NCBI RefSeq assembly: GCF_900114715.1
Contig: NZ_FOTY01000003.1
Span: 186,001-250,000 of the forward strand
Origin: Salibacterium qingdaonense
Lineage (GTDB): Bacteria; Bacillota; Bacilli; Bacillales; Marinococcaceae
Length of the DNA stretch: 64,000 nt
Direction: 5' to 3'
Shown: piece by piece, positions 33,876-43,229 of the stretch
Numbering within the stretch: position 1 is the stretch's first letter
Layout: every line of letters begins with the position of its first letter
The notes under the pieces: model-generated
The model's database searches: none
Told to the model about the DNA's origin: nothing
Seen by the model: only the letters and a program-made list of their open reading frames with translations
Translations under genes and position numbers: made by a program

Positions 33876-34778
33876 ATGAACATAGACGGTGTGTTTGCAG
33901 GAGGCGGAGTGAAGGCTTTTGCTTTTATCGGGGCTCTTCAGGAACTTGAAAAAAAGGGATACACCTTTGAACGTGCAGCAGGAACCAGTGCCGGAGCTTT
34001 AATGGCCGCCTTGATTCAAGCGGGATATACATCCAAAGAACTGCGGTCCATTTTTATGCCCCTGCAAAGCTCAACCATCGTGGAAGAGACGTTTCTCAAC
34101 GATCATCTTCCTTGGATTTCCTGGATTTCGGTATACTGGAAGATGGGGCTTTACAAAGGCGATAGACTTGAAAAATGGATCTATAAACTCCTTGCCGCTA
34201 AACGCATTTTTACGTTTCAGGATCTTCCTGAAGGTTCTTTGAAACTTATCGCTTCGGATCTGACAGAGGGGCGTCTTCTGATACTGCCGGATGATCTTCC
34301 GAAATACGGAGTTGATCCCAAACGGTTTCCGGTGGCACTAGCAGTCAAAATGAGCTGCACGCTTCCTTATATTTTTCAACCGGTTAAATGGCGGACGAAA
34401 AAACGAAATGTCCACATTATTGTGGACGGCGGTATACTCAGTAATTTTCCTCTGTGGCTCTTCAGGGATGAACAGACCGGTCAGTGCCGCAGGCCTGTAA
34501 TCGGTTTTCAGCTGTCGCCTTCCCTGCAGGACGAACAACCATCTCCTAAAATCAAAAATGCACTCCGTCTTTATCAATCCCTGTTTTCCACGATGCGAAA
34601 GGCACATGATCTTCGTTATATCTCCAAGCAGCAGGCGGACAATATCGTATTTTTACCGGTCGAGAATATTAAAAGCACCCAGTTTGACCTCGATGTCCTT
34701 CAGAAAAAAGAGTTAATTCAAATTGGAAAGACAGAAACGAAACAATTTCTGTCCCGGAAATTTCCACCTGCCGATTAA
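33876..34778 (+). CDS. yqhO: Patatin-like phospholipase family protein YqhO
   Basis: About 300 residues. The oxyanion motif GGGVKAFAF is at the N-terminus, the nucleophile elbow GTSAG at about residue 40, and the catalytic Asp in VDGGILSNFP at about 185. It is a predicted cytoplasmic lipid acyl hydrolase; substrate unknown. The ATG at 33876 has AAAGGG at proper spacing; the GTG at 33867 does not. It ends four bases before a convergent gene. Confidence 0.92.
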   Translation: MNIDGVFAGGGVKAFAFIGALQELEKKGYTFERAAGTSAGALMAALIQAGYTSKELRSIFMPLQSSTIVEETFLNDHLPWISWISVYWKMGLYKGDRLEKWIYKLLAAKRIFTFQDLPEGSLKLIASDLTEGRLLILPDDLPKYGVDPKRFPVALAVKMSCTLPYIFQPVKWRTKKRNVHIIVDGGILSNFPLWLFRDEQTGQCRRPVIGFQLSPSLQDEQPSPKIKNALRLYQSLFSTMRKAHDLRYISKQQADNIVFLPVENIKSTQFDLDVLQKKELIQIGKTETKQFLSRKFPPAD

Positions 34779-34782
34779 TTGA

Positions 34783-35553
34783 CTACTCCGGCGTCTGAAA
34801 TTTTCCTGATTGTTGATTCAGTCCGAGCCGGACGGACACAAAAGGGAGGAAAAGGGTGATCCATAAACCAACCAACGCAGCGTGCAGAAAGAACAGGACC
34901 GATACAGCCGGTAAAAGACTGCCCACTGCAATGATCAATAAAAGACCGACTCCTCCAATAACAGCAGTTATCACTTTTTTATAAACCTCTTTGGTGACAG
35001 TCATCCGGCATTTCAGTCTTTCTACGCTGTAACCGGCGCCTGAACCGAGAAGAAGCCCCGCGTAGAGAGCCCCGTCTGGAAACAGCAGAAGAAGAGAAGA
35101 GGGGAATACGAGAGAAAAAGAAAACAGAAATGGTTCCGGCATGCTTCCAATCCAGTCCATCGACCTATACACCACATAAACAATAAATGCTCCGATCATC
35201 CCGCCCATAAATATGTCTTCCAGTGTATGGGAAGTGTAAATGAGAGTGATGCCTGCAGCAATCATAATAATAGCTAAGGAAAGCCATGTGAATCGTCTGT
35301 CTCTAAACTCAAACAGGAGGTATCCCCAAAAAGCAACCGCAGTCTGAACCTGCTTGGCGGGAAATGTAAACCCGCCGTTTCCATCAGCAGGAACAGGAAG
35401 GAACATTTGCTTGATGAGACCGTGGAAATAAATACTGAGCGCCAGCACAATGAGAAGTCTCCCCCCTGCCGGCTTATCCATCGTCCAGTATAAAAGGGCT
35501 GCTATGACTACCAAAAACCAATCATTTGTAAAGACTGTCCACCCCATAACCAT
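34783..35553 (-). CDS. Degenerate PAP2-like membrane protein
   Basis: About 256 residues with seven or so membrane helices. It follows the PAP2 phosphatase layout but lacks key residues. Where motif 1 has RP it has LP (KQMFLPVP), motif 2 PSGH has become PAKQ (FTFPAKQVQ), and motif 3 keeps HxxxD (SHTLEDIFMGG) but has lost its Arg. A catalytic phosphatase is therefore unlikely; it may be a pseudoenzyme or a lipid-binding protein. RBS GGGGGAGAGG precedes ATG at 35553 or 35547. It is convergent with yqhO and about 90 bases upstream of the yqhP end. Confidence 0.7.
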   Translation of the reverse strand: MVMGWTVFTNDWFLVVIAALLYWTMDKPAGGRLLIVLALSIYFHGLIKQMFLPVPADGNGGFTFPAKQVQTAVAFWGYLLFEFRDRRFTWLSLAIIMIAAGITLIYTSHTLEDIFMGGMIGAFIVYVVYRSMDWIGSMPEPFLFSFSLVFPSSLLLLFPDGALYAGLLLGSGAGYSVERLKCRMTVTKEVYKKVITAVIGGVGLLLIIAVGSLLPAVSVLFFLHAALVGLWITLFLPFVSVRLGLNQQSGKFQTPE

Positions 35554-35642
35554 CCTCTCCCCCTTTTGCACCTCTGCTGCACAATAATTTACCTGAAGGA
35601 TAACAGGATTTCATTTGTTACAAACAAAAAACCAGGCTCCGT

Positions 35643-36032
35643 TTAAAAAAGAGCCCGATTTTTCTTCCTGTTTTTCCTGCCTTCAATAACGGTTAAGTTA
35701 TGGTCCTTCCGGCGCTTACCTGAAGCGCGGGGAGAACCTTTTTGAGAAGATTTATTTTTATTCTGCTGTTTGACGGCTTTTTGATATTTTTTGTATGAGG
35801 CTGCGTCTCTGCTGTTTGCGGTTTTAGAATCTCCTGTTTTTTGAAACTGGTTTACCGGGGACCGCTTCATAAGCACTCTTGTGAACAATAAATACAAACC
35901 AGCGGCAACTGCTGTGCCAACCAGGATATACGTGAGGAATCCGATTGGATCTGTAACAAGTTGATAACCAAGCCCGATTACAGCAAGACCGAAAATAACG
36001 AGAAGGAAGGGGTTTACTGGAAACCTGGACAT
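35643..36032 (-). CDS. yqhP: YqhP family membrane protein
   Basis: About 129 residues: two close hydrophobic segments (about 8-24 and 30-50) then a long, very basic tail rich in Lys, Gln and Arg (SYKKYQKAVKQQNKNKSS). This is the pattern of YqhP (SA1362 family). The ATG at 36032 has GGAGGTGATG upstream; the frame to 36101 is not supported. Function unknown. Confidence 0.8.
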   Translation of the reverse strand: MSRFPVNPFLLVIFGLAVIGLGYQLVTDPIGFLTYILVGTAVAAGLYLLFTRVLMKRSPVNQFQKTGDSKTANSRDAASYKKYQKAVKQQNKNKSSQKGSPRASGKRRKDHNLTVIEGRKNRKKNRALF

Positions 36033-36332
36033 GACATCACCTCCAAAGGGTAATCTTTCAACAGAATGATACTGTTCATACGTGCAGGAACAGGAGACCA
36101 CCGTCTGTCCTTAAATCGTTTGAACATTCTTATTACTTCTATTTTACATGATACATCCTTTTTCCTCTACAACTGACTGTGAATTAAAAAGGAATGTATA
36201 AGAAAGAAGATAAATCTTATTAACTTACCATTCCCTTTTCTGAAGAAAATACACATAAAATTTAACAAATATGTCTGAACTACCGTATGAAAGTACGAAA
36301 GTTCCACCATAATAACAATAGGAGGTGGAGCT

Positions 36333-36791
36333 GTGAACGAAGAATGGAATTACAATCAGAAAGTAGCAGGGATAGGATTTTTCGGTGGTGTGATATGGAG
36401 CCTGATTGGGTATGCGGCCTATTCTCTTCATTTTACGGAAATGGGCCCTGCGATGGCTGTACAGCCGTGGGCGCTGCCCGAATGGAAAGACACGTACCTC
36501 GGTCATTTTGCCGGCATAGCAGTTATTGCGTTTCTTTCGGTATTTACAGCATTTATGTACCGTGTTTTTTTTCAGAAGTGGGAATCCATATGGCTTGGTG
36601 CTGTTTACGGTGTTTCGTTGTGGGTGATTGTGTTTTATTTTCTTCATCCTTTGTTTCCGGGGAAAGATCCTATTACGTCCATGAGCCTTACGGATTTTGT
36701 GACGACAATTTGTCTGTACGTGACGTATGGTGTGTTTATTGGATATTCAGTATCGTATGAATACAAAGTGATACAGCACCAGCAGGCTTGA
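36333..36791 (+). CDS. yqhR: YqhR family membrane protein
   Basis: 152 residues with four hydrophobic helices, beginning MNEEWNYNQKVAGIGFFGG. Pattern and location fit YqhR, unknown function. GTG start with AGGAGGTGGAGC upstream. In B. subtilis yqhQ (DUF1385) lies just before; it is not seen here. A DUF1385-like gene exists at 20342. Confidence 0.85.
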   Translation: MNEEWNYNQKVAGIGFFGGVIWSLIGYAAYSLHFTEMGPAMAVQPWALPEWKDTYLGHFAGIAVIAFLSVFTAFMYRVFFQKWESIWLGAVYGVSLWVIVFYFLHPLFPGKDPITSMSLTDFVTTICLYVTYGVFIGYSVSYEYKVIQHQQA

Positions 36792-36859
36792 ACTATTCAA
36801 AAAAAAGGGCTTATGATACACTGAAAGGTAACGGTGCGGAGAAATCGGGAGGGAACATA

Positions 36860-37930
36860 ATGATAAATAGAATAGAAAATGTAAGAGAACAACTGCGGGG
36901 CCTGGGGGCTGAGGCCATTGTCATTGACAGCCCTGCCAACCGACGCTATGTAAGTGGATTCACAGGCACAGCAGGGGCAGTATTAATCACACAGAAAAAG
37001 GCTTATTTTATCACGGATTTCCGGTACATAGAACAGGCTGAAGCACAATGCCCCGGCTTTGAAGTAGTACGGCACACTTCTTCTGTTTATGAAAAAATGG
37101 GAGAACTGCTCAAAAATGAACAGGCCGATACTCTTGTATTTGAAAAAGACAACGTGAGCTATGCCGGCTACGAGTCACTGCAGCAAAACACGGATGCAGA
37201 GCTGAAGCCGCTTAGTGGTCTTTTGGAAGAAATCCGGCTGATCAAAAGTCAAGATGAACTAAACGTACTGCAGCAGGCTGTTGATATAGCAGACCGGGCA
37301 TTTGAGCACATTACGTCATATATAAAGCCGGGTGTGAAAGAAATAGATGTCAGCAATGAGCTTGAATTTTTTATGCGGCGCGAAGGAGCAGTTTCTTCTT
37401 CTTTCGATATTATTGCTGCATCAGGAACGAGGAGCGCGCTCCCTCATGGTACAGCCTCGGAAAAAGCGATTCAGAGCGGTGAACTTTTGACGCTCGATTT
37501 CGGTGCCTACTTCCAAGGATATTGTTCCGATATAACACGCACGGTAGCGGTGGGAGAGCCTCCAAGCAGGCTTCGGGAAATTTATCAAGTTGTGTACGAA
37601 TCACAGTTGAAAGCCCTTGAGGAAATTAAACCCGGAATGACGGGAGCTGAAGCTGATGCTGTGGCGAGAGACCACATCGTGAAACAGGGATTCGGAGAAT
37701 ATTTCGGTCATGGTCTGGGACACGGACTTGGTCTGGAAGTACATGAAGGACCGAGACTTTCCCCAAAGTCAAGCCAAGTACTTGAACCTGGTATGGTTGT
37801 GACGGTGGAACCTGGTGTTTACGTGCCGGAAATCGGCGGCACACGAATTGAAGACGACATTGTGATGACCGAAGATGGAAACAAAACATTATCGAAATCA
37901 CCGAAAGAGTTAATGATTCTGGGACAGTAA
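36860..37930 (+). CDS. yqhT: M24 family Xaa-Pro aminopeptidase YqhT
   Basis: About 356 residues. N-terminal creatinase-like domain followed by a pita-bread metallopeptidase domain. Metal ligands are visible in LDFGAYFQGYCSDITRTV (two Asp), GHGLGHGLGLEVHE (His), VEPGVY (Glu) and GTRIEDDIV (Glu). It removes N-terminal residues before proline. The ATG at 36860 has GGGAGGGAAC upstream; an extension to 36788 is not supported. It precedes efp as in B. subtilis; aroQ (yqhS), normally just upstream, is not seen. Confidence 0.93.
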   Translation: MINRIENVREQLRGLGAEAIVIDSPANRRYVSGFTGTAGAVLITQKKAYFITDFRYIEQAEAQCPGFEVVRHTSSVYEKMGELLKNEQADTLVFEKDNVSYAGYESLQQNTDAELKPLSGLLEEIRLIKSQDELNVLQQAVDIADRAFEHITSYIKPGVKEIDVSNELEFFMRREGAVSSSFDIIAASGTRSALPHGTASEKAIQSGELLTLDFGAYFQGYCSDITRTVAVGEPPSRLREIYQVVYESQLKALEEIKPGMTGAEADAVARDHIVKQGFGEYFGHGLGHGLGLEVHEGPRLSPKSSQVLEPGMVVTVEPGVYVPEIGGTRIEDDIVMTEDGNKTLSKSPKELMILGQ

Positions 37931-38000
37931 ATCGTGAATACGATGCATATGTGTTATAGTAGAAGAGAAAATTGATTTGGCAGAGATGGAGGAACGAAAT

Positions 38001-38558
38001 ATGGTTTCAGTAAATGATTTAAAAACAGGATTAACAGTGGAAGTTGAAGACGATATTTGGACGGTTGTAGATTTTCAGCACGTGAAACCGGGGAAAGGTG
38101 CTGCATTTGTAAGAACAAAACTACGCAGTCTCCGCAGTGGTAACATTCAGGAAAAAACGTTCCGGGCCGGGGAGAAAATCAACCGGGCGCACATTGAGAA
38201 CAGAAGCATGCAGTATCTCTACTCAAACGGCGATGCGCATGCATTTATGGATATGGAGACCTTTGACCAGATGGAGTTGACCAGTGATCAGATTCAATAC
38301 GAATTAAACTTTCTGAAGGAGAACATGGAAGTAAAGATTATGTCCTACGGCAGCGAAACGCTCGGCGTGGAACTTCCGAATAACGTAGAGCTTGAAGTAG
38401 CGGAAACAGAGCCGGGTATCAAGGGTGATACCGCATCCGGAGGTACCAAACCGGCTGTCCTGCAGACGGGATATAAAGTACAGGTTCCTTTCTTCGTTAA
38501 CGAAGGCGATAATCTTGTCATTGATACAAGAAAAGGTGAATATGTATCCAGAGCATAA
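38001..38558 (+). CDS. efp: Elongation factor P
   Basis: 185 residues, three OB-like domains. It rescues ribosomes stalled on polyproline. The modification-loop [10 protein letters not shown] is present with Lys at the tip (about residue 32). ATG at 38001 with GGAGGAACG upstream; the ORF extends earlier without a site. It has its own terminator and lies before spoIIIAA, as in B. subtilis. Confidence 0.96.
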   Translation: MVSVNDLKTGLTVEVEDDIWTVVDFQHVKPGKGAAFVRTKLRSLRSGNIQEKTFRAGEKINRAHIENRSMQYLYSNGDAHAFMDMETFDQMELTSDQIQYELNFLKENMEVKIMSYGSETLGVELPNNVELEVAETEPGIKGDTASGGTKPAVLQTGYKVQVPFFVNEGDNLVIDTRKGEYVSRA

Positions 38559-38561
38559 TAG

Positions 38562-38590
38562 AAAACCTCCGGTGCGCCGGAGGTTTTTTT
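38562..38590 (+). terminator. efp terminator
   Basis: AAAACCTCCGG and CCGGAGGTTTT pair around TGCG, followed by T. No gene lies in the roughly 90 bases before spoIIIAA. Confidence 0.9.
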
Positions 38591-38678
38591 ATGTCTTAAG
38601 ATTTAACCAGTATATGCTTAACAGGTTCTAGCGGTTCGTTCTGTGAATAAGATGTATAAAAAGCTTTGGAGGACAACC

Positions 38679-39578
38679 ATGGAACAGATTTTCTCCCTTC
38701 TTCCAGTTCACCTTCACGTGCCTCTGGCTTCCATTTCCGGTAAAGATACTATGGAAGAAATAAGGCTTCGGATTCATCAGCCGGTCGAAGTAACAACGGC
38801 ATATGGTACAACATTTCTAAGCGATCAAAGCGGAAACCTCTGTGTCATGACAGAAGAAGACATGGAATATACATTACACCAGCTGAGCGAATATTCCCTG
38901 TATGCGTTTCAGGAAGAGATGAAGCAGGGTTACATTACGACGAAAGGAGGGCACCGGGTTGGTATCGGCGGCCAGGTCGTGCGGGAAGACGGTGTCATTC
39001 AGTCGATAAAGCATGTCCGTTATTTCAATATTAGAAAAGCAGCACATCATCAGGGCGCAGCCGGGATCTATGTTAAACAGCTTCTGGGTACTCAGTGCAG
39101 CCACACCCTTGTATTCGGCTCTCCACAAGCAGGTAAAACCACCTTTCTCCGTGACTTGGCCCACTCGGCCAGTGAAGGGGTGCCAAAGTGGAATATTCCA
39201 TCAAGAAAAATCGGGATAGTGGATGAACGGTCGGAACTTGCTGCCTGTTATCACGGCACTCCTTCCTTTCCAGTCGGAAGGCGTACCGATGTGCTGGATG
39301 CATGTCCAAAAGCCGAAGGAATGATGATGATGATCCGCTCCATGAGCCCGGAGATTATCGTAGTGGACGAAATTGGCAGGCGGGAAGATGCAGATGCTGT
39401 AATGGAGGCGGTGCACGCCGGGGTATCTGTATTCTGCAGTGCTCATGCAGGGTCGTATCAGGAACTGAAACAGAGGCCGGTGCTTAGAGAGCTTCTGGAT
39501 GCTCGTGTATTTCACAACGTTCTTCAACTTCATCGAAAAAATGGACAACTTCGTGTCACGATGGTACATGACAATTGA
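38679..39578 (+). CDS. spoIIIAA: Stage III sporulation protein AA, ATPase
   Basis: About 299 residues. A type II/IV secretion-like ATPase of the SpoIIIA-SpoIIQ channel between mother cell and forespore. Walker A GSPQAGKTTF is at about 147-156, with VVDEIGRREDADAV as Walker B. It heads an eight-gene operon. ATG at 38679 has TTTGGAGG upstream; the GTG at 38643 has none. Sigma-E control is known for this operon; I could not place its promoter. Confidence 0.95.
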   Translation: MEQIFSLLPVHLHVPLASISGKDTMEEIRLRIHQPVEVTTAYGTTFLSDQSGNLCVMTEEDMEYTLHQLSEYSLYAFQEEMKQGYITTKGGHRVGIGGQVVREDGVIQSIKHVRYFNIRKAAHHQGAAGIYVKQLLGTQCSHTLVFGSPQAGKTTFLRDLAHSASEGVPKWNIPSRKIGIVDERSELAACYHGTPSFPVGRRTDVLDACPKAEGMMMMIRSMSPEIIVVDEIGRREDADAVMEAVHAGVSVFCSAHAGSYQELKQRPVLRELLDARVFHNVLQLHRKNGQLRVTMVHDN

Positions 39579-39596
39579 ACACCAGGAGGGATAAGA

Positions 39597-40109
39597 ATGA
39601 GCTGGCTAGGAGCGGTACTTATTCTAATCGCCTGTACATGGGCCGGTTTTGAATTTGCAAAACAACTGACAGAACATCCCCGCCAGCTCAGACAGTTAAG
39701 AACGGCACTCCAGAGTTTCGAAGCAGAAATTATGTATGGTATGAACCCGCTTCCGGAGGCGAGCCAAAAAATAAGCAGTCAGCTTCCTGCTCCTGTTTCG
39801 TTTTTGTTCCGCCACTTTTCGGATTATCTGAAACAGGGAGAACGGAATGTAGATGAAGCATGGGCTAAAAGTCTGGATCACGTATGGCCTCTTACAGCTC
39901 TTGCTTCCCGGGAAAAAGAGGTTCTCCGCCAGTTTGGGACCACCCTTGGAAGACATGAAAAGATGCAGCAGCAGAAACAAATCAGGCTTGCGATGATTCA
40001 TTTGGAAAAAGAAGAACAAGAAGCAAAAGAAAAAGAAAAAAGATATGAAAAGATGGCAAAATCACTGGGATTTCTATCCGGACTCCTGATTATTGTCATG
40101 TTTATCTAA
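39597..40109 (+). CDS. spoIIIAB: Stage III sporulation protein AB
   Basis: 170 residues with terminal transmembrane helices and a soluble middle that includes KEEQEAKEKEKRYEKM and C-terminal GFLSGLLIIVMFI. It resembles a GspF-type subunit. RBS AGGAGGG nine bases before ATG. Stop is 34 bases before spoIIIAC. Confidence 0.93.
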   Translation: MSWLGAVLILIACTWAGFEFAKQLTEHPRQLRQLRTALQSFEAEIMYGMNPLPEASQKISSQLPAPVSFLFRHFSDYLKQGERNVDEAWAKSLDHVWPLTALASREKEVLRQFGTTLGRHEKMQQQKQIRLAMIHLEKEEQEAKEKEKRYEKMAKSLGFLSGLLIIVMFI

Positions 40110-40143
40110 CGGGTGGTTTTTACTGCAGGAAGGAGGGACAACA

Positions 40144-40350
40144 GTGGCCTACGATGTAAATACAATTTTTCAGATTGCCGGAATCGGCATCATTGTGGCA
40201 ATGATTCATACGGTTCTTAAACAAATGGGAAAAGAAGACTGGGCACATTGGGTCACTCTCATCGGCTTTGTGGTCGTCCTTTATATGGTCGCTTCCATCA
40301 TCGATGAACTATTCCAGAAGATAAAGAGTGTTTTTCTGTTTCAGGGATAG
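40144..40350 (+). CDS. spoIIIAC: Stage III sporulation protein AC
   Basis: 68 residues, two transmembrane helices (about 9-25 and 37-60). GTG start with AGGAGGG upstream; an in-frame ATG at 40093 would overlap spoIIIAB. Confidence 0.94.
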   Translation: MAYDVNTIFQIAGIGIIVAMIHTVLKQMGKEDWAHWVTLIGFVVVLYMVASIIDELFQKIKSVFLFQG

Positions 40351-40362
40351 GGGGCGGTCGCC

Positions 40363-40758
40363 GTGGAGATCATTCAGATCGTCGGTTTCGGATTAATTGC
40401 TGTTTTTTTAATCATCATCGTTCGAGAACAAAATCCGGCGCTTGCCTCGGCCATTGCACTGGCAGCAGGCGGCATGATTTTTTTGTTTGTGACTGTGCCG
40501 CTGCAGTCGGCGGTGGAGCTCATTGCCACACTTTCCGGACAAGCCGGCATCAATCAGATGTACATCCAGACATTACTGAAAATCATCGGTATTGCTTATC
40601 TTGCGGAATTCGGTGCCCATCTGGCAAGGGATGCAGAACTGGAATCCATTGCAGCCAAAATAGAACTGGCCGGCAAGATGCTCATTATTATGCTGGCGGT
40701 ACCGATTTTTCAGGTATTGATTGAAACGGTGATGTCCCTGCTCCCAGGCGGCGTCTAA
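40363..40758 (+). CDS. spoIIIAD: Stage III sporulation protein AD
   Basis: 131 residues with three or four hydrophobic helices. GTG start, weak Shine-Dalgarno (GGGGGCGG), 12 bases after spoIIIAC, so translation is likely coupled. Confidence 0.93.
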   Translation: MEIIQIVGFGLIAVFLIIIVREQNPALASAIALAAGGMIFLFVTVPLQSAVELIATLSGQAGINQMYIQTLLKIIGIAYLAEFGAHLARDAELESIAAKIELAGKMLIIMLAVPIFQVLIETVMSLLPGGV

Positions 40759-40771
40759 GGATGTGAATGAT

Positions 40772-41959
40772 ATGAAAGCGCAGGCCGTGCTCCTTCTATG
40801 TCTCCTTTTTTCTCTGTTTCTGCCTGCTGAAACCACCGCAGTTACAGGTGTGGAAGAAGGCCGGGAAGAGATGCAGGATATAAAGGAAAATCAAATAGAA
40901 AATGTAAATATGTCAGACATAAAAGAATATTGGGAGAACATTAATAATGAATATGGCTCCTTTCTTCCTGAATCGCAGAAAGGATCGCTGAAAGAGTTTA
41001 TTACCGGTGAAAAACAATTCGCTCCGAAAGAGTGGGGCACCGCCTTTTTAAAGTACATTTTCCATGAAGTGACGGCCAATGGAAAGCTGATGGGGACGCT
41101 TCTCATTCTGGCCGTGTTAAGTGCCGTGCTTAAAGCCGTTCAGAATGCATTTGAAACGGAGGTAGTAAACAAAGCAGCATACGCTGTCGTTTTTCTCGTG
41201 TTTATTGTCATTGCCTTGAACAGTTTCTATCTCGCTATGGATTACGTGAAAGAAACAGTCGGAGGCATGGTCCATTTCATGATTGCCCTTCTTCCTTTAA
41301 TGCTTGCCCTGCTTGCCACCAGCGGAGCGGCGGCTTCTTCTGCTCTTTTTCATCCGCTGGTTGTTTTCCTTGTACAATCGAGCGGCATGCTGATTGAGAA
41401 CATTATTTTGCCTCTGCTGTTTTTTTCCGCTGTTTTAAGTATTGTCAGCAGTTTGAATGAGCACATCAAACTGACAAAACTGGCAGAGCTCCTCCGCAGA
41501 ACAGCGATGGGGATTCTGGCCGTATTTTTCACTGTTTTTCTCGGAGTGATATCGGTTCAGGGAGCTACGACTGCTGTAACAGACGGCGTTGCCATCCGAA
41601 CAGCCAAGTTTATTGCAGGAAACTTTGTACCAGTCATAGGAAGAGTGTTCACCGATGCTGCCGATACGGCGCTTGGTGCCTCTGTACTTCTAAAAAACAC
41701 CGTCGGTCTTGCCGGTCTTGCGATTCTATTTCTTCTCTGCGCGTTTCCTGCCATCAAAGTGCTTGTCATCAGTTTCATTTTCCATTTCACGGCAGCGCTG
41801 GTACAGCCCCTTGGCGACGGCCCTCTGCTGGAGGCATTATCGGTTCTTGGAAAGACTGTTCTGTCGATGTTCGCAGCTTTGGCAGCCGTATCCTTTATGT
41901 TTTTTCTGGCGCTGACATTAATTATTATCTCGGGAAATATTTCTTTGATGGTGAGGTGA
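40772..41959 (+). CDS. spoIIIAE: Stage III sporulation protein AE
   Basis: About 395 residues. It has a signal sequence (MKAQAVLLLCLLFSLFL), a soluble extracytoplasmic segment of about 90 residues, and six to seven membrane helices. The likely start is ATG at 40772 with AAGGATG upstream; GTG at 40763 is an alternative. Confidence 0.93.
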   Translation: MKAQAVLLLCLLFSLFLPAETTAVTGVEEGREEMQDIKENQIENVNMSDIKEYWENINNEYGSFLPESQKGSLKEFITGEKQFAPKEWGTAFLKYIFHEVTANGKLMGTLLILAVLSAVLKAVQNAFETEVVNKAAYAVVFLVFIVIALNSFYLAMDYVKETVGGMVHFMIALLPLMLALLATSGAAASSALFHPLVVFLVQSSGMLIENIILPLLFFSAVLSIVSSLNEHIKLTKLAELLRRTAMGILAVFFTVFLGVISVQGATTAVTDGVAIRTAKFIAGNFVPVIGRVFTDAADTALGASVLLKNTVGLAGLAILFLLCAFPAIKVLVISFIFHFTAALVQPLGDGPLLEALSVLGKTVLSMFAALAAVSFMFFLALTLIIISGNISLMVR

Positions 41960-41963
41960 GAAC

Positions 41964-42590
41964 TTGGATATTTTTCAAGAGTGGATGAGTCATTTGATCA
42001 TTTTTCTGCTGGCAGCATTTCTGCTTGAACTGCTGCTGCCATCTTCCTCTTTTCAAAAATACGCCAGACTCGTATTATCCTTCATTTTGATGCTTCTGAT
42101 CATTGAACCGCTTATGAACCTTGCATCCATCGATGCAGAACAGGAGCTGGAAAAAGCACTTGGAAAGTGGCGGAATGAATCATTTCCGGAACTGTCGATG
42201 GAAACAGAAATCAACCAGCAGAAAAATGAAATAGAATCGGGACAAGATGCATATATTTCAAAACAGGTATCCGCGCGGCTCAAACAAGAGTCGCAGGAAG
42301 AAATCCGGAATAAGTGGGGATGGGAGGTGGAGAGCATATCGGCAGAATCAATCGACGACAAGAAAGCAGCGTCGTTTTCCGTTCACGTTAGTCTGCGTGA
42401 AGCAGAAAAAAGGGAAGGAGAGAGCAGCGTGGTGGAACCGGTTCGTATTGAAATAGATAACGAGAGTCCATCTCAAAATAATAGAACCGGGGAAGCAGAT
42501 GAAATCCGGACGTACCTGTCCGATACCTGGGGTATTCCAGAAGAGCAGGTGGAGATTTCAATAACTGAGGAGGGGGAGAGTGTCAGATAA
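41964..42590 (+). CDS. spoIIIAF: Stage III sporulation protein AF
   Basis: 208 residues: two hydrophobic helices at the N-terminus (about 7-25, 32-50), then a soluble ring-forming domain. TTG start with GAGGTGAG upstream. Overlaps spoIIIAG by 11 bases. Confidence 0.92.
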   Translation: MDIFQEWMSHLIIFLLAAFLLELLLPSSSFQKYARLVLSFILMLLIIEPLMNLASIDAEQELEKALGKWRNESFPELSMETEINQQKNEIESGQDAYISKQVSARLKQESQEEIRNKWGWEVESISAESIDDKKAASFSVHVSLREAEKREGESSVVEPVRIEIDNESPSQNNRTGEADEIRTYLSDTWGIPEEQVEISITEEGESVR

Positions 42591-43227
42591 CCAAACCATC
42601 ACCCCCGCAAAAAAATGGAAAGAATGGCTCAAGCCCGGAAAAGATGCTTCTTCCAAAAAGTCTTTTCCTTTGTATCTTGGTATCCTTCTGCTTGCCGGCA
42701 TTATTTTTATGGCGGCAGGAGCCTTTCATGATGAAAATGACCAGCTGGAACCACCGGCGCAGGAGCCCGAAGAGACAAAGCAGTTAACGCAGGAAGGGTC
42801 CACGGATTCGGGGTTGAGGGAAGTAGAAAAAGAGATGCAGAAGCGGTTAAAAAGCATGCTGGAAAATATATCTGGTGTAGAAAATGCAACGGTTATGCTG
42901 AATCTGGAAGGAACCGAAAAGAAAGTATATGAAAAGGACCGTACAATCAGCCAGCAGACGTCGAATGAAGAAGATCCTGAAGGCGGGACAAGAGTCCAGG
43001 AAGAAGGGACAACAGAAGAACAGACGGTTATTGTACAGCAGGACGGTGAAGAATCACCACTGCTTTTGTATAAAGAGAAACCTGAAGCAAAAGGGGTGCT
43101 TGTTGTTGCTGACGGTGTGGAAGATTTGAAAGTCAAGGAATGGGTGGTCGAAGCTGTAACGAGAGTCCTGGATATTGCACCTCATAAAGTGTCTGTCCTC
43201 CCGGACGACCAAATGGAAGGAGAATGA
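42580..43227 (+). CDS. spoIIIAG: Stage III sporulation protein AG
   Basis: 215 residues, one transmembrane helix (about 29-46), a Glu-rich linker, and a ring-building motif domain that forms a large pore in the channel in B. subtilis. GTG start with GGAGGGGGAG upstream. Confidence 0.93.
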   Translation: MSDNQTITPAKKWKEWLKPGKDASSKKSFPLYLGILLLAGIIFMAAGAFHDENDQLEPPAQEPEETKQLTQEGSTDSGLREVEKEMQKRLKSMLENISGVENATVMLNLEGTEKKVYEKDRTISQQTSNEEDPEGGTRVQEEGTTEEQTVIVQQDGEESPLLLYKEKPEAKGVLVVADGVEDLKVKEWVVEAVTRVLDIAPHKVSVLPDDQMEGE

Positions 43228-43229
43228 AA

